Shown: in pieces, positions 33,066-42,503 of the stretch
How positions within the stretch are numbered: position 1 is the stretch's first letter
How the letters are laid out: every line of letters begins with the position of its first letter
Assembly: GCF_001700435.1 (NCBI RefSeq)
Contig: NZ_LYPC01000022.1
Location: 414,087-478,086, forward strand
Reading direction: 5' to 3'
DNA from: Paenibacillus pectinilyticus
GTDB lineage: Bacteria; Bacillota; Bacilli; Paenibacillales; NBRC-103111
Length of the DNA: 64,000 bases
Notes under the pieces: generated by a model
What the model saw: the letters and a program-made list of their open reading frames with translations, nothing else
Databases searched by the model: none
What the model was told of the DNA's origin: nothing
Translations under genes and position numbers: made by a program

Positions 33066-34652
33066 TTATACCGACACTTCAAGTGGCTTCTGAACGATCT
33101 CGCCTTTCAAGATCCATGTTTGTGCATGGGTAACTTTTACATCAACCATTTGACCGATCAAAGAAGGATCACCGGTGAAATGAATGAGCTTATTCGTCCG
33201 CGTGCGGCCTGCAAGCACATCCACATCTTTCTTACTCTCTCCTTCGACTAGCACTTCCACAGTCTGATGTAACAAACGCTCATTACTATCTTTACTCAAC
33301 TTGTTCACCAGTTCATTCAGACGGTATAACCGTTGCTTCTTCACTTCCATGGGAACATTATCTTCCATCTCCGCTGCAGGCGTACCTACTCTCGGTGAAT
33401 AGATAAATGTAAACGCGAAATCAAATCCAACTTCTTCATACAGCGTCATCGTATCCTCGAATTGCTCATCCGTTTCTCCTGGGAAACCAACAATAATGTC
33501 CGTTGTTAAGACGACGTCAGGCATTGTTGCTTTAATTCTACCCGCTAGCTGCAAGTAGTGGTCTCTTGAATACTTCCGGCTCATTCGTTTCAGAACCTCT
33601 GTATTCCCTGCTTGCACAGGCAAGTGAATATGCTCCACCAGGTTACCGCGTTTGCCCAGAACCTCGATTAAGCGATCATCGAAATCGCGTGGATGCGAAG
33701 TAGTGAAACGAATTCGTGGAACATCAATTTTGCGAATGTCATCCATCAAATTAGCGAAAGTGTACGTTATATCTTCAAAGTCTTTGCCGTAAGCATTGAC
33801 ATTCTGTCCAAGTAGCGTAATTTCCTGAAACCCTTGACGTGCCAAATCCCTAACCTCTGCCAATACGTCCTGCGGTCTACGGCTTCTCTCTTTACCACGC
33901 GTATAAGGAACGATACAGTAGGTGCAGAATTTATCACAGCCATACATAATGTTAACCCAAGCACGGATACCTTCCCGCTTCTTAGGGAGATTTTCAACGA
34001 TATCGCCTTCCTTGGACCATACTTCGACAACCATTTCTTTGTTGAAATAGGCATCCTTCAATAGGCTAGGCAACCGATGGATATTGTGCGTCCCAAAAAT
34101 CATATCGACAAACGCATGCTTTTGCATAATACGGTTTACAACGGATTCTTCTTGTGACATACATCCACAGACGCCAAGAATAAGTCCAGGTTTCTGAGCC
34201 TTCAAGGTTTTCAAATGCCCAAGTTCACCGAACACTTTATCTTCGGCATTCTCACGAATTGCACACGTATTCAGCAGGATGACATCAGCTACTTGTTTAT
34301 CTTCCGTTGCTTGATAGCCCATTTGCTCGAATAGGCCCTTCATGACCTCTGTATCGTGCTCATTCATTTGGCAGCCGTAAGTCGTAATTAAATAATATTT
34401 ATCTTGACCAAATTGTTGCATATCTTCGGGAATGGCAAAATCATAATGAACCTGAATGTCTTCTTTGCCCCGCTGTTTCTCATCCTTATAATTCGGCGCA
34501 GCGTTAATTTGAATATTTCGCCCTTTAATGCGATATGTCGTTTTGCCCTCTTCTTGGCTTAACACCTTCGCATCCGAGAAGTCAAAGTATTTGGAGTAAT
34601 CCTTAACCTTGTCGGATTTTATGTCCGATGTATTTTGGTTCTCCTTTGACAT
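33066..34652 (-). CDS. miaB: tRNA-2-methylthio-N6-dimethylallyladenosine synthase MiaB
   Basis: A 528-aa radical-SAM methylthiotransferase that adds the methylthio group to i6A37 of tRNAs reading UNN codons. The UPF0004 domain has Cys in [23 protein letters not shown] and [12 protein letters not shown]. The radical-SAM triad is [19 protein letters not shown]-terminal TRAM domain (about 450-520) binds RNA. An N-terminal extension of about 75 residues ([17 protein letters not shown]) is usual in Bacilli. It is followed after 33 nt by the ricA-like gene. Confidence 0.95.
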   Translation of the reverse strand: MSKENQNTSDIKSDKVKDYSKYFDFSDAKVLSQEEGKTTYRIKGRNIQINAAPNYKDEKQRGKEDIQVHYDFAIPEDMQQFGQDKYYLITTYGCQMNEHDTEVMKGLFEQMGYQATEDKQVADVILLNTCAIRENAEDKVFGELGHLKTLKAQKPGLILGVCGCMSQEESVVNRIMQKHAFVDMIFGTHNIHRLPSLLKDAYFNKEMVVEVWSKEGDIVENLPKKREGIRAWVNIMYGCDKFCTYCIVPYTRGKERSRRPQDVLAEVRDLARQGFQEITLLGQNVNAYGKDFEDITYTFANLMDDIRKIDVPRIRFTTSHPRDFDDRLIEVLGKRGNLVEHIHLPVQAGNTEVLKRMSRKYSRDHYLQLAGRIKATMPDVVLTTDIIVGFPGETDEQFEDTMTLYEEVGFDFAFTFIYSPRVGTPAAEMEDNVPMEVKKQRLYRLNELVNKLSKDSNERLLHQTVEVLVEGESKKDVDVLAGRTRTNKLIHFTGDPSLIGQMVDVKVTHAQTWILKGEIVQKPLEVSV

Positions 34653-34775
34653 GATGAATTCACTTCCCTTTATCTATAAATATAGCACTTATTGTCGTAA
34701 CCCAATATCAAATTATAGCACAAAAGATACCTGTATATCCATATTCGCTTCTGTATCACGACTGTAAGCCAAAAA

Positions 34776-34793
34776 CCTTCTCCTGCGAGAAGG
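34776..34793 (-). terminator. Terminator of MHYT-GGDEF-EAL gene
   Basis: CCTTCTC (34776-34782), a 4-nt loop and GAGAAGG (34787-34793) are followed on the minus strand by T5. It starts 8 nt after the stop codon. Confidence 0.85.
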
Positions 34794-34800
34794 CTTATTC

Positions 34801-37239
34801 TTATATAATCTTATCCCCGTAGGTATACTGCTTCTTAATCATGCCGGTCATTTCCTTAGCGGGGATAGGACGGCTAAATAAATATCCCTGTGCTTCATTA
34901 CACTGACGTTGCAAAAGGAATTGCAGTTGTTCCTCTGTTTCTACACCTTCTGCAATCACTTTTAATTCTAGATTATGTGCCATCGTAATGATAGTATGGA
35001 TAAGAGCGGCATCCTTCGTATTCTCAAACATGTTCCGTGTAAATGATTGGTCAATCTTTAAGCTATCAATCGGGAAATGCTTCAAATAATTTAAAGAAGA
35101 ATAACCTGTTCCAAAGTCATCGATCGATAAAAAGATACCCATGTCTTTCAACTTTTGCATCGTCGTAATAGCATATTTGGAATCTTGGATAATACTTTCC
35201 GTCAGCTCTAGCTCAAGGTATTGCGGTTCCAAGCCAGACAGATCCAATGCATTACTCACGGTGTCGATCAAATTACTTTGCTTAAATTGTCGTGATGACA
35301 TATTGACAGCCATTCGCAATGGTGGATATCCTTGTGTCTGCCACTCTTTGTTTTGACGGCAAGCCTCGTTCAGGACCCATTCCCCGATAGGAATTATAAG
35401 ACCTGTTTCTTCAGCTAATGGAATAAAATCTGCTGGAGACATATGCCCCCATTCCGGGTGTTCCCAACGAATAAGTGCTTCAGTTCCAATAACGTGACCT
35501 GTGTTTACATCAATTTGAGGCTGGTAATACACTCTAAATTCTTTTCGTTCCAATGCTTTACGCAGACCGATTTCCATCTGCATTTTTCGAGTTACCGCTT
35601 CATTCATATCTGGCGTGTAAAATTGAAAGTTATTTTTACCTAACTCTTTAACTCGGTACATGGCTGTATCCGCATTTTTAATTAGAGTATCACTATCAAC
35701 GCCATCTGATGGATAGAGACTTATTCCAATGGAAGGGGTCACGAATAACTCATGTTCTTCGATCGTAAACGACTTCGTAAATTGTTCTAATATTATCCGA
35801 GCTTTTTGAATCATTTCATCTGTCGACGTATTGACCCATAGAACAATAAATTCATCGCCACCCTGCCTTGACACGGTATTTCCTTTACCCGCACTTGCCT
35901 CAAATCGCTTAGAAGCTTCCAATAAGAGACGATCGCCCATGGCATGACCCAGTGTATCATTGATATACTTGAACCGGTCTAAATCAATAAACATAATCCC
36001 GATCATTTGTTTATTCTCATGCGCTTGATCTAATGCGTGTTTAAGTCGATCATTCAATAAATGCCGATTGGGCAGGCCAGTCAAGGGGTCCCGATACACC
36101 ATCTGATTAATTTTATCCTCAGCTTTTTTGCGCTCCGAAATATCCCTAATGATCGTGCTGAAAAACGTATTCCCCTCTTCCTTCCATACGGCAATTGAAA
36201 GTTCAATAGGCAGCTCTGTTTGATCTTTTCTTAAACCGCTTAGCTCAATCGTATTACTTAGCTCATTCATTTCGCCTGTTCTTAGCAATTGCTCCATGCT
36301 ATGCTGATAAGCTATAACGTAGCGTTCTGGAAAAAGAAACTGTATGTGTTCACCAATGACTTCTTGCTCTTCATAGTCGAAAATGAGATTAGCTCCCTTA
36401 TTCCAAGAAATAATGGCACCTTTGTTATCGGCTAAAATAATGGCATCATGGGCTGATTCTACGACAGAACGAAATCTTCTTTCTGACATATTGGTTTGAT
36501 TTTCAAATCGTCTATCAATAAACGTACTGGCGAATGCTAATCCCAAAACAAACAAAACTCCAAAACCTATCAAATAAGCTAATAACGATGAATCCAAAGT
36601 ATTTTGCGATATCATACGGGTATGATCATGCTCAAATGAGGCCGCCGACATCCCTGTATAATGCATACCTGCTATCGCAACACCCATAATCAATGAGCTT
36701 ACTACTTTCCGCAACATGATACGAGGAGAACTGGCGTTCATTTTTACCGCAAATAACAAAAGGAGCGCTACTAATGAAACGACATAAGCGATAATTGCAG
36801 AAAGCGCCCACAGAAACGGATTGTATGTAATTGTGGCTCCCATGACCATCGCTTCCATTCCGATGTAATGCATGGAAACAATGCCCGTTGCGATAAAAAT
36901 AGCCCCGACGAACACATGTGATTTTCGCATGACAGGCCGACTTATGATGGATAAGGCAATCCATGATGCAAGCAGCGCTGGGATTATCGAATAAATAACC
37001 ATAGATAACTGGTATGTAACCGAGATTGTTAAATGAAAAGCCAGCATAGCGACGAAATGCATCGACCAAATGCCCATCCCCATTGCAAAAGAGCCGCCAG
37101 ATAACCACGCTAGCCTCGCGGATCCTTTGGCTTTGTGAATGCGAATCCCTAAATCCAAAGCAGCAAATGATGCGATGATCGCAATTACGATTGAAAAAAT
37201 GACAAGCGAAAGGTGATACGTGCTTGAGATTGTTTCCAC
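34801..37239 (-). CDS. MHYT-PAS-GGDEF-EAL bifunctional c-di-GMP protein
   Basis: An 812-aa membrane protein. The N-terminal MHYT sensor (about 1-250, seven TM) carries WSMHFVAMLAFH, SMHYIGMEAMVMGA and GMHYTGMSAAS, proposed to bind copper and sense O2, CO or NO. PAS is at about 265-380 (SVVESAHDAIILADNKGAII). GGDEF at about 390-545 has the exact active motif SRQGGDEFIVLW but no clear RxxD inhibitory site. EAL at about 560-805 has TEALIRWEHP, AVNMSSRQF, LELTESII, IDDFGTGYSSLNYL, LKIDQSF and AEGVETEEQ, all expected for an active phosphodiesterase. It starts at GTG with AGGGGA upstream. Both activities look intact. Confidence 0.92.
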   Translation of the reverse strand: METISSTYHLSLVIFSIVIAIIASFAALDLGIRIHKAKGSARLAWLSGGSFAMGMGIWSMHFVAMLAFHLTISVTYQLSMVIYSIIPALLASWIALSIISRPVMRKSHVFVGAIFIATGIVSMHYIGMEAMVMGATITYNPFLWALSAIIAYVVSLVALLLLFAVKMNASSPRIMLRKVVSSLIMGVAIAGMHYTGMSAASFEHDHTRMISQNTLDSSLLAYLIGFGVLFVLGLAFASTFIDRRFENQTNMSERRFRSVVESAHDAIILADNKGAIISWNKGANLIFDYEEQEVIGEHIQFLFPERYVIAYQHSMEQLLRTGEMNELSNTIELSGLRKDQTELPIELSIAVWKEEGNTFFSTIIRDISERKKAEDKINQMVYRDPLTGLPNRHLLNDRLKHALDQAHENKQMIGIMFIDLDRFKYINDTLGHAMGDRLLLEASKRFEASAGKGNTVSRQGGDEFIVLWVNTSTDEMIQKARIILEQFTKSFTIEEHELFVTPSIGISLYPSDGVDSDTLIKNADTAMYRVKELGKNNFQFYTPDMNEAVTRKMQMEIGLRKALERKEFRVYYQPQIDVNTGHVIGTEALIRWEHPEWGHMSPADFIPLAEETGLIIPIGEWVLNEACRQNKEWQTQGYPPLRMAVNMSSRQFKQSNLIDTVSNALDLSGLEPQYLELELTESIIQDSKYAITTMQKLKDMGIFLSIDDFGTGYSSLNYLKHFPIDSLKIDQSFTRNMFENTKDAALIHTIITMAHNLELKVIAEGVETEEQLQFLLQRQCNEAQGYLFSRPIPAKEMTGMIKKQYTYGDKII

Positions 37240-37508
37240 AATGATGTCCCCTAACTACAAGAAATAATGTTTTACTTGAAGGAGCAACTGGTTTCAACCA
37301 AACATTATGCTTGATTAGCTGACTCTTAAAAACAATCTTATCATGATTTAGAGGGTGGCTCTATATGTTTTTGTCGAATATATGCGAATAATGAAAGTTT
37401 GACAATCTTATGTATGTTAAATACAACAAATTATGCTTAAGAAGGCCCTTACACGTAGGTAAAGGATGCACTTCTTTGACATTTCGATATTTATTAATGG
37501 CATTAACC
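37240..37508. promoter_or_regulatory. Intergenic region with a 0A-like box and a TTAATGGCATTAA palindrome
   Basis: This 269-bp gap lies between the pduL stop and the MHYT-protein start. TTGTCGAAT (37371-37379) fits a Spo0A box 133 bp upstream of the MHYT gene. TTAATGGCATTAA (37494-37506) is a 13-bp perfect palindrome 2 nt after pduL and identical to copies near recX. No ORF with an SD is seen. Confidence 0.45.
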
Positions 37509-38078
37509 TTATAAAAGGAGTTCAGCCTGCTCTCCCGTTTTTACGCCAGCAGCATTGCCTTCATCCGTATCGATATGCATATCTAATGCAAACTGATCAG
37601 ACACACGTGCTATAACATCCTCCAAAATAAGTGGTCGTTCTCCTCGCAAATGAACACGAAGCAATTGTTTGTCTTGAATGCCCCACTGCTCGGCGTCTGT
37701 GGTATGGAAATGAATATGCCTTGCTGCAACGATGACGCCTTGCTCCAAAGGAACTTCTCCTTTAGGACCAATAACACGCAAACCTGGTGTACCCTCGATA
37801 TGTCCGGATTCCCGTACTGGCGGGTGTATTCCTAATGAAAAAGCATCCGTCCGAGAAACCTCGATTTGTGTCTGCGGGCGTACAGGCCCAAGAATCCTTA
37901 CCTTCTCAAACTGTCCTTTGGGTCCAACGATCGCCACCGTTTCTTGTGCCGCGAATTGACCCGGTTGGGAAAGTTCTTTAAATACCGATAGCTCATAACC
38001 TTCACCGAAGAGGATATTTAAATCTGTTGGCGATAGATGTATGTGTCTTGCTGAAACACCGATAGGTATCATAGGCAT
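37509..38078 (-). CDS. pduL: Phosphate propanoyltransferase PduL, stand-alone
   Basis: A 189-aa phosphotransacylase that converts acyl-CoA (acetyl or propionyl) and phosphate to acyl phosphate and CoA. Two beta-barrel halves each carry the zinc-binding His motifs: VSARHIHLSPTDL near residue 10 and VAARHIHFHTTDAEQWGI near 115, then FALDMHIDTDEGNAAGVKTG at the end. It lacks the N-terminal targeting peptide of microcompartment PduL, and no pdu/eut shell genes are near, so it should be cytosolic. It lies 121 nt downstream of korB, beyond a terminator. With the two oxoacid oxidoreductases it could turn acyl-CoA into ATP via a kinase (inference). Confidence 0.92.
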   Translation of the reverse strand: MPMIPIGVSARHIHLSPTDLNILFGEGYELSVFKELSQPGQFAAQETVAIVGPKGQFEKVRILGPVRPQTQIEVSRTDAFSLGIHPPVRESGHIEGTPGLRVIGPKGEVPLEQGVIVAARHIHFHTTDAEQWGIQDKQLLRVHLRGERPLILEDVIARVSDQFALDMHIDTDEGNAAGVKTGEQAELLL

Positions 38079-38157
38079 AGTGGAAAGTCATCCTTTCTTT
38101 AATAAAATCTTGCAGATCAAGCAGCGTCTACGTTGTCAGTATCTCCGCTCATCAAAA

Positions 38158-38186
38158 AAGGCATACGGAATTTCTCCATATGCCTT
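38158..38186 (-). terminator. Terminator of korAB
   Basis: AAGGCATA (38158-38165) and TATGCCTT (38179-38186) form the stem, followed on the minus strand by T6. It lies 14 nt after the korB stop. Confidence 0.85.
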
Positions 38187-38199
38187 CATAAGAAATCGT

Positions 38200-39066
38200 T
38201 TATTTGAACTCAGTAAGCAATTTGCTGAAGTCAGCTTCAGAAAGCTTAAGATCTTGTTTAGTAAGACCCTCTTTAGCAAAGGTAGGTAGTGAGTCTTCAT
38301 AACTCTTCTTCTCTTTGTTTTGATAGATGATGCCTGTCAACATGGAGTTAGTTTCCATGATTTTGGTCATCGCCATCACACGGTTTGTGTAATCATAGTC
38401 TGGAATCTCATCCAAGTCTACGATATTCTCTTTAAACCAGTCATATGTGTTCACTTTATTGAAAGTTACACATGGGCTGAATACGTTGATCAAGGAGAAA
38501 CCTTTGTGATTCAAACCAGCTTCGATAACAGCAGTTAACTGTTTCAAGTTACTGGAGAAGGATTGTGCTACGAATGAAGCACCAGCAGCCATTGCGATTT
38601 CTAAAGGAGAAATGGCAGACTCAACTGTACCGGATGGTACGCTTTTCGTTTTGAAGCCTTCCGCACTACGTGGGGATGCTTGACCTTTAGTCAAACCGTA
38701 GATTTGGTTGTCCATTACAATGTAAGTAACGTCGATGTTACGACGAATAGCATGAACAGTGTGACCCATACCAATTGCAAATCCGTCTCCGTCTCCACCA
38801 GAAGCGATAACTGTCAAATCGCGGTTAGCCATTTTCACGCCTTGTGCGATTGGAAGGGATCTACCGTGGATACCGTGGAAACCGTATGCATTGATATATC
38901 CTGAGATACGTCCGGAACATCCGATACCTGATACGATTGCTAAGTTTTCTGGCTCTAATCCAACGTTAGCTGAAGCACGTTGAATAGCTGCTTGTACGGA
39001 GAAATCTCCGCATCCAGGACACCAGTTAGGCTTTACATTGTTACGAAAGTCTTTTAATGTTGCCAT
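38200..39066 (-). CDS. korB: 2-oxoglutarate-type ferredoxin oxidoreductase, beta subunit
   Basis: A 288-aa TPP-binding subunit. It has the NWCPGCGDFSVQAAIQRA start, VSGIGCSGRISGYINAYGFH, the substrate loop GIHGRSLPIAQGVKMANRDL and the TPP-metal motif VIASGGDGDGFAIGMGHTVH with DNQIYGLTKGQASP. This subset, with SxGxDGDG and YGxTxGQxSP, is KorB-like. It overlaps korA by 13 nt. No delta ferredoxin subunit is encoded beside it, as in other two-subunit KorAB enzymes of aerobes. The spoVS-dipeptidase-korAB-miaB order is shared with Bacillus cereus-type genomes. Confidence 0.92.
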   Translation of the reverse strand: MATLKDFRNNVKPNWCPGCGDFSVQAAIQRASANVGLEPENLAIVSGIGCSGRISGYINAYGFHGIHGRSLPIAQGVKMANRDLTVIASGGDGDGFAIGMGHTVHAIRRNIDVTYIVMDNQIYGLTKGQASPRSAEGFKTKSVPSGTVESAISPLEIAMAAGASFVAQSFSSNLKQLTAVIEAGLNHKGFSLINVFSPCVTFNKVNTYDWFKENIVDLDEIPDYDYTNRVMAMTKIMETNSMLTGIIYQNKEKKSYEDSLPTFAKEGLTKQDLKLSEADFSKLLTEFK

Positions 39067-40802
39067 GCTAAAGTCAACTCCTTACATTTTTGTTCGATTT
39101 CTGCTGGTAAGAAAGGATTACCGTTGTATTTAAGAACATTTTTGATTTTATCTGCGTGACCAACATGCAGTTTAATTTGATCTGCCAATTGACCTGTTGC
39201 GTTGTTTTCGACAACAATAACTGTTTTCGCTTTTTCAACGAGTGGTCTCAATTGCTCAGCTGGGAAAGGATGAATCAAACGTACAGTCGCATGGTTAGTT
39301 TTGATACCTTCCAATTCAACACGTTGTCTTGCTTCATCAATCGTACCACCTGTGGAACCCATACCGATAATGAGAAGGTCTGGATTTTCATGAGGAGCAT
39401 CAAATTTAATCGCATCTGTAACTTGGATGTGTTTCAACTTCTCAAGACGTTTATCCATCATACGTTGACGGTTTTCAGTGCTCTCGGAAGGACGACCCGT
39501 TTGGTCATGTTCTACACCTGTTACATGGTGAATACCGTTCTTAACGCCTGGGATCACACGCGGTGAAACACCGTTCTCTGTGAACTCATAACGTTTGAAC
39601 AATTGGTTAGCTTCTTGCTCAGGAGCTTCAGTCACCAGCGTACCGCGGTCAATCACGATGCGGTTGTAATCCAGCATTTCTGCGGATTGTTTACCAAGTG
39701 AAAGCTGAAGATCTGTCATAAGAATAACTGGCACTTGATATTTCTCAGCAAGGTTGAAAGCTTCAATTGTATCGTAGAAGCACTCTTCAATTGTACTTGG
39801 GGAAAGAACGATTTTCGGGATCTCACCGTGAGTTCCGTAAACCATTGCATTCAAGTCGGATTGTTCTTGCTTCGTTGGAAGACCTGTACTTGGACCACCA
39901 CGTTGTGTATCAACGATAACAACAGGCGTTTCTGTCATACCAGCTAGACCGATTGCTTCCATCATCAAGGAAAGACCAGGACCTGCAGATGCTGTCAATG
40001 CACGTGCTCCAGCGTAGTTAGCGCCGATTGCCATTGTACAAGCTGCGATCTCATCTTCCGTTTGAATAACGGTTCCACCCATTTTAGGAAGTACTTTTTG
40101 CAAGTATTCCATAACTTCGGATGCTGGTGTAATTGGGTAAGCAGGCATGAAACGGCAACCTGCAGCAACAGCTCCAAGAGCGATCGCATCATTACCGATC
40201 ATGAACAATTTTTGTTGGCCATCCGCAGGCTCAAGTTGGAAGTCCGCAATAGGTCCGCCAGCTAGTTCAAGTACGGATTCCGCACCTTTACGAACGGCTT
40301 CAATATTCTTCTCAACAACAGCTGCACCTTTACGGCCGAATTCTTCTTCAACTGCTTTATTAAACACGTCAATTGGCAAGCCAAGTAGAGCCCATGAAGC
40401 GCCTGACGCGGCCATGTTCTTAAATAGGGACGTTCCTAATTCCTCTGCAATCGCAGTAATCGGTACAGGGAACAATCTAGCTTTAATACCCTCAGGTAAA
40501 ACTGGGTTGAATTTAGCATCCGCAACGATTACACCATTGTCGCGAAGCTCGTGTGCGTTGAAATCGATACTTTCTTGGTCAAACGCTACAAGAATATCGA
40601 GGTCGTCTGAAATTGCGCGAATCGGTTTGGTGCTGATGCGAATCTTGTTATTTGTATGTCCCCCCTTAATCCGTGAAGAGAAATGACGGTACCCATACAA
40701 ATAGTAACCGAGACGGTTCAATGCAGTAGAGAAAATGCGGTCTGTACTTTCGACCCCTTCACCCTGCTGACCTCCGATTTTCCAAGATAACTGACTAATC
40801 AC
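39054..40802 (-). CDS. korA: 2-oxoglutarate-type ferredoxin oxidoreductase, gamma-alpha fused subunit
   Basis: About 582 aa. The N-terminal gamma domain (about 1-190) has LSWKIGGQQGEGVESTDRIF and SSRIKGGHTNNKIRI. The alpha domain has FMPAYPITPASEVMEYLQK, ASAGPGLSLMMEAIGLAGMT and VIVDTQRGGPSTGLPTKQEQ, then a C-terminal domain II with NHATVRLIHPFPAEQL. GTG 40802 is chosen because AAAGGAG is 9 nt upstream; the frame extends to 40898 without a better signal. A TTGACA-like -35 (40905-40900) lies upstream on the minus strand. The substrate is inferred to be 2-oxoglutarate. Confidence 0.92.
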   Translation of the reverse strand: MISQLSWKIGGQQGEGVESTDRIFSTALNRLGYYLYGYRHFSSRIKGGHTNNKIRISTKPIRAISDDLDILVAFDQESIDFNAHELRDNGVIVADAKFNPVLPEGIKARLFPVPITAIAEELGTSLFKNMAASGASWALLGLPIDVFNKAVEEEFGRKGAAVVEKNIEAVRKGAESVLELAGGPIADFQLEPADGQQKLFMIGNDAIALGAVAAGCRFMPAYPITPASEVMEYLQKVLPKMGGTVIQTEDEIAACTMAIGANYAGARALTASAGPGLSLMMEAIGLAGMTETPVVIVDTQRGGPSTGLPTKQEQSDLNAMVYGTHGEIPKIVLSPSTIEECFYDTIEAFNLAEKYQVPVILMTDLQLSLGKQSAEMLDYNRIVIDRGTLVTEAPEQEANQLFKRYEFTENGVSPRVIPGVKNGIHHVTGVEHDQTGRPSESTENRQRMMDKRLEKLKHIQVTDAIKFDAPHENPDLLIIGMGSTGGTIDEARQRVELEGIKTNHATVRLIHPFPAEQLRPLVEKAKTVIVVENNATGQLADQIKLHVGHADKIKNVLKYNGNPFLPAEIEQKCKELTLAWQH

Positions 40803-41011
40803 CGTACGTCCACTCCTTTTGATTGTAGCTGCATGAAGAAAATTTGATAAGCTAATTGTGTAGTAATGTAAGTTGATGCAATAAAAATTTTCTTTCACTT
40901 GTCAACCAAATTCTATGCCTTTACAGAGTAAAATGCAAGAGGTTTAACCGTTTCTAAAAGATAGAGTTTTTAGATTGTATCCATATCAATTTTAGATTGA
41001 TTTCCACTTAT

Positions 41012-41956
41012 TCATTGCGGAAGGTTCGCCAGCATGAAATTACGCCAATTCCCATACAGAAAAGCCTCTACTTGTGACTCTCTGTAGTTTTTACATAAAG
41101 CTTCTATAATATTTCCGTATTGTCCAACATGTCTTAAATCTTTCACCCAATGTTCGATCCCATCAAAGTCTGATCCAAAACCAACATGAGTCTCCCCGCC
41201 TAATGCACAGATATGATCAATATGCTTCAGGATCGATGAAATGTGTACTTCTCCCTTAGCGCTCTCCAGAAAGTAAGGAACAAAAGTTATACCCATCAAT
41301 CCCTGACATGAAATGATAGCTTTAATCTGTTCATCTGATAAATTTCTTGGATGAGGACATAAGTGCTGAGCGTTTGAATGGGAAGCTATAAATGGTTTCT
41401 TGTATAGATCAACAAGCTCCCAGAAAGCAGCAGCAGACAGATGGGATACATCGACTATTATACCCATACTTTCAATTTCTTTTAACATCGCTAGCCCTTT
41501 TTTTGTAAATCCACCATTTCTCCGCTCCATGACCCCGTCAGCTGCCCAATTTGCATAGTTCCATGTAAGTCCTATACTGCGAACTCCTAGATGATAAAGC
41601 ATGCGTAAATAAGTGAAGTTCCCTACTACAGCATCTAATCCTTCCAAAGTCAAAACAGCGCCGATGTCATTACTTTGTTCTACTGCTCTCCAATCTGAAG
41701 CTGTTTGAATAAATCTCATCCCAGGATGACTGGCCACTTTCCGATGAAAGACATCTACCATTTGCAGTACATGCTCAAAATTAGGATTGGAGATCGACTC
41801 AGAAAGATACATCGCGAAATATTGAACTTTGACACCGGCTTTCTGAAGCCTCGGAAAACTGACATCCAATTCATCTTCTTCTGTATGAAAGTCCAGCTTC
41901 GCATTCATATAAAGTTTCGTAAGCGCATCGCAATGACCATCGACTATTCGCATCAT
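41012..41956 (-). CDS. Membrane dipeptidase, peptidase M19 (renal dipeptidase family)
   Basis: A 314-aa zinc dipeptidase. Metal ligands lie in MRIVDGHCDALTKL, where HCD takes the place of the usual HxD, in VLTLEGLDAVVG, IIVDVSHLSAAAFWEL and FIASHSNAQHLCPHPRNLSD, and in HVGFGSDFDGIEHW. All bridging and site-specific residues of the family are present. There is no signal peptide, so it should be cytoplasmic despite the family name. ATG 41956 follows GGGAGG by 7 nt. It lies between spoVS and korA, as in many Bacilli. Hydrolysis of dipeptides, including D-containing ones, is expected. Confidence 0.9.
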   Translation of the reverse strand: MMRIVDGHCDALTKLYMNAKLDFHTEEDELDVSFPRLQKAGVKVQYFAMYLSESISNPNFEHVLQMVDVFHRKVASHPGMRFIQTASDWRAVEQSNDIGAVLTLEGLDAVVGNFTYLRMLYHLGVRSIGLTWNYANWAADGVMERRNGGFTKKGLAMLKEIESMGIIVDVSHLSAAAFWELVDLYKKPFIASHSNAQHLCPHPRNLSDEQIKAIISCQGLMGITFVPYFLESAKGEVHISSILKHIDHICALGGETHVGFGSDFDGIEHWVKDLRHVGQYGNIIEALCKNYRESQVEAFLYGNWRNFMLANLPQ

Positions 41957-42000
41957 TTCATGGCCTCCCCACATACGTACTAGGTGTCTAAACAACACAA

Positions 42001-42020
42001 AAACCTCTATACAGAGGTTT
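42001..42020 (-). terminator. Terminator of spoVS
   Basis: A perfect 8-bp stem, AAACCTCT / AGAGGTTT, has a 4-nt loop, and T5 follows on the minus strand. It is 77 nt after the spoVS stop and just before the dipeptidase gene. Confidence 0.8.
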
Positions 42021-42097
42021 CATAGGTACTGTGATAACATGAAGTTGTAGCCTTCAGTTAAGGTAAGAAGTCAAACCCATATGTAGCTAATCGAACT

Positions 42098-42358
42098 CTA
42101 CCGCGGTTCAACGATTAATTTGATAGCTGTCCGGTCCTCCCCATCAATGACGATATCCGTGAAGGCTGGTACGCAAATTAAGTCGACTCCACTAGGCGCC
42201 ACAAATCCTCTTGCGATAGCTACTGCTTTGATGGCTTGGTTTAATGCGCCTGCGCCTATCGCTTGGAGCTCAGCTGCTCCTCGTTCACGCAATACGCCTG
42301 CCAATGCACCTGCTACGGAGTTTGGATTGGATTTTGCTGAAACTTTTAATACATCCAT
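42098..42358 (-). CDS. spoVS: Stage V sporulation protein S
   Basis: An 86-aa, highly conserved protein: MDVLKVSAKSNPNSVAGALA, LRERGAAELQAIGAGALNQA, IAVARGFVAP-like IKAVAIARGFVAPSGVDLIC and the end IVIDGEDRTAIKLIVEPR. Length is exactly that of the B. subtilis protein. SD AGGAGG lies 8 nt upstream. SpoVS has an Alba-like fold and is needed for progress to stage V and coat assembly. It follows rny and ymdB as in B. subtilis. I looked for a sigma-H promoter upstream and saw only a -10-like ATCGAAT, with no matching -35. Confidence 0.97.
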   Translation of the reverse strand: MDVLKVSAKSNPNSVAGALAGVLRERGAAELQAIGAGALNQAIKAVAIARGFVAPSGVDLICVPAFTDIVIDGEDRTAIKLIVEPR

Positions 42359-42503
42359 GAATAGTACCTCCTCGGAAATGATGGATAGCTTCCAATACCC
42401 ATCATATTCACAAGGCTGATCAAACATGCTATTTCATTCGATTATTAACGAGAACACAAAAGATCGTTCCATTGCAGCATAAACGCTATCTTATATGAAA
42501 CAA

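Noticed and set aside
38680-38904. Plus-strand 74-aa frame inside korB
   Set aside because: It is antisense to a well-conserved TPP-binding region and has no start signal.
40147-40686. 179-aa open frame on the plus strand
   Set aside because: It lies antisense within korA; low-complexity Ser/Ala content and no SD.
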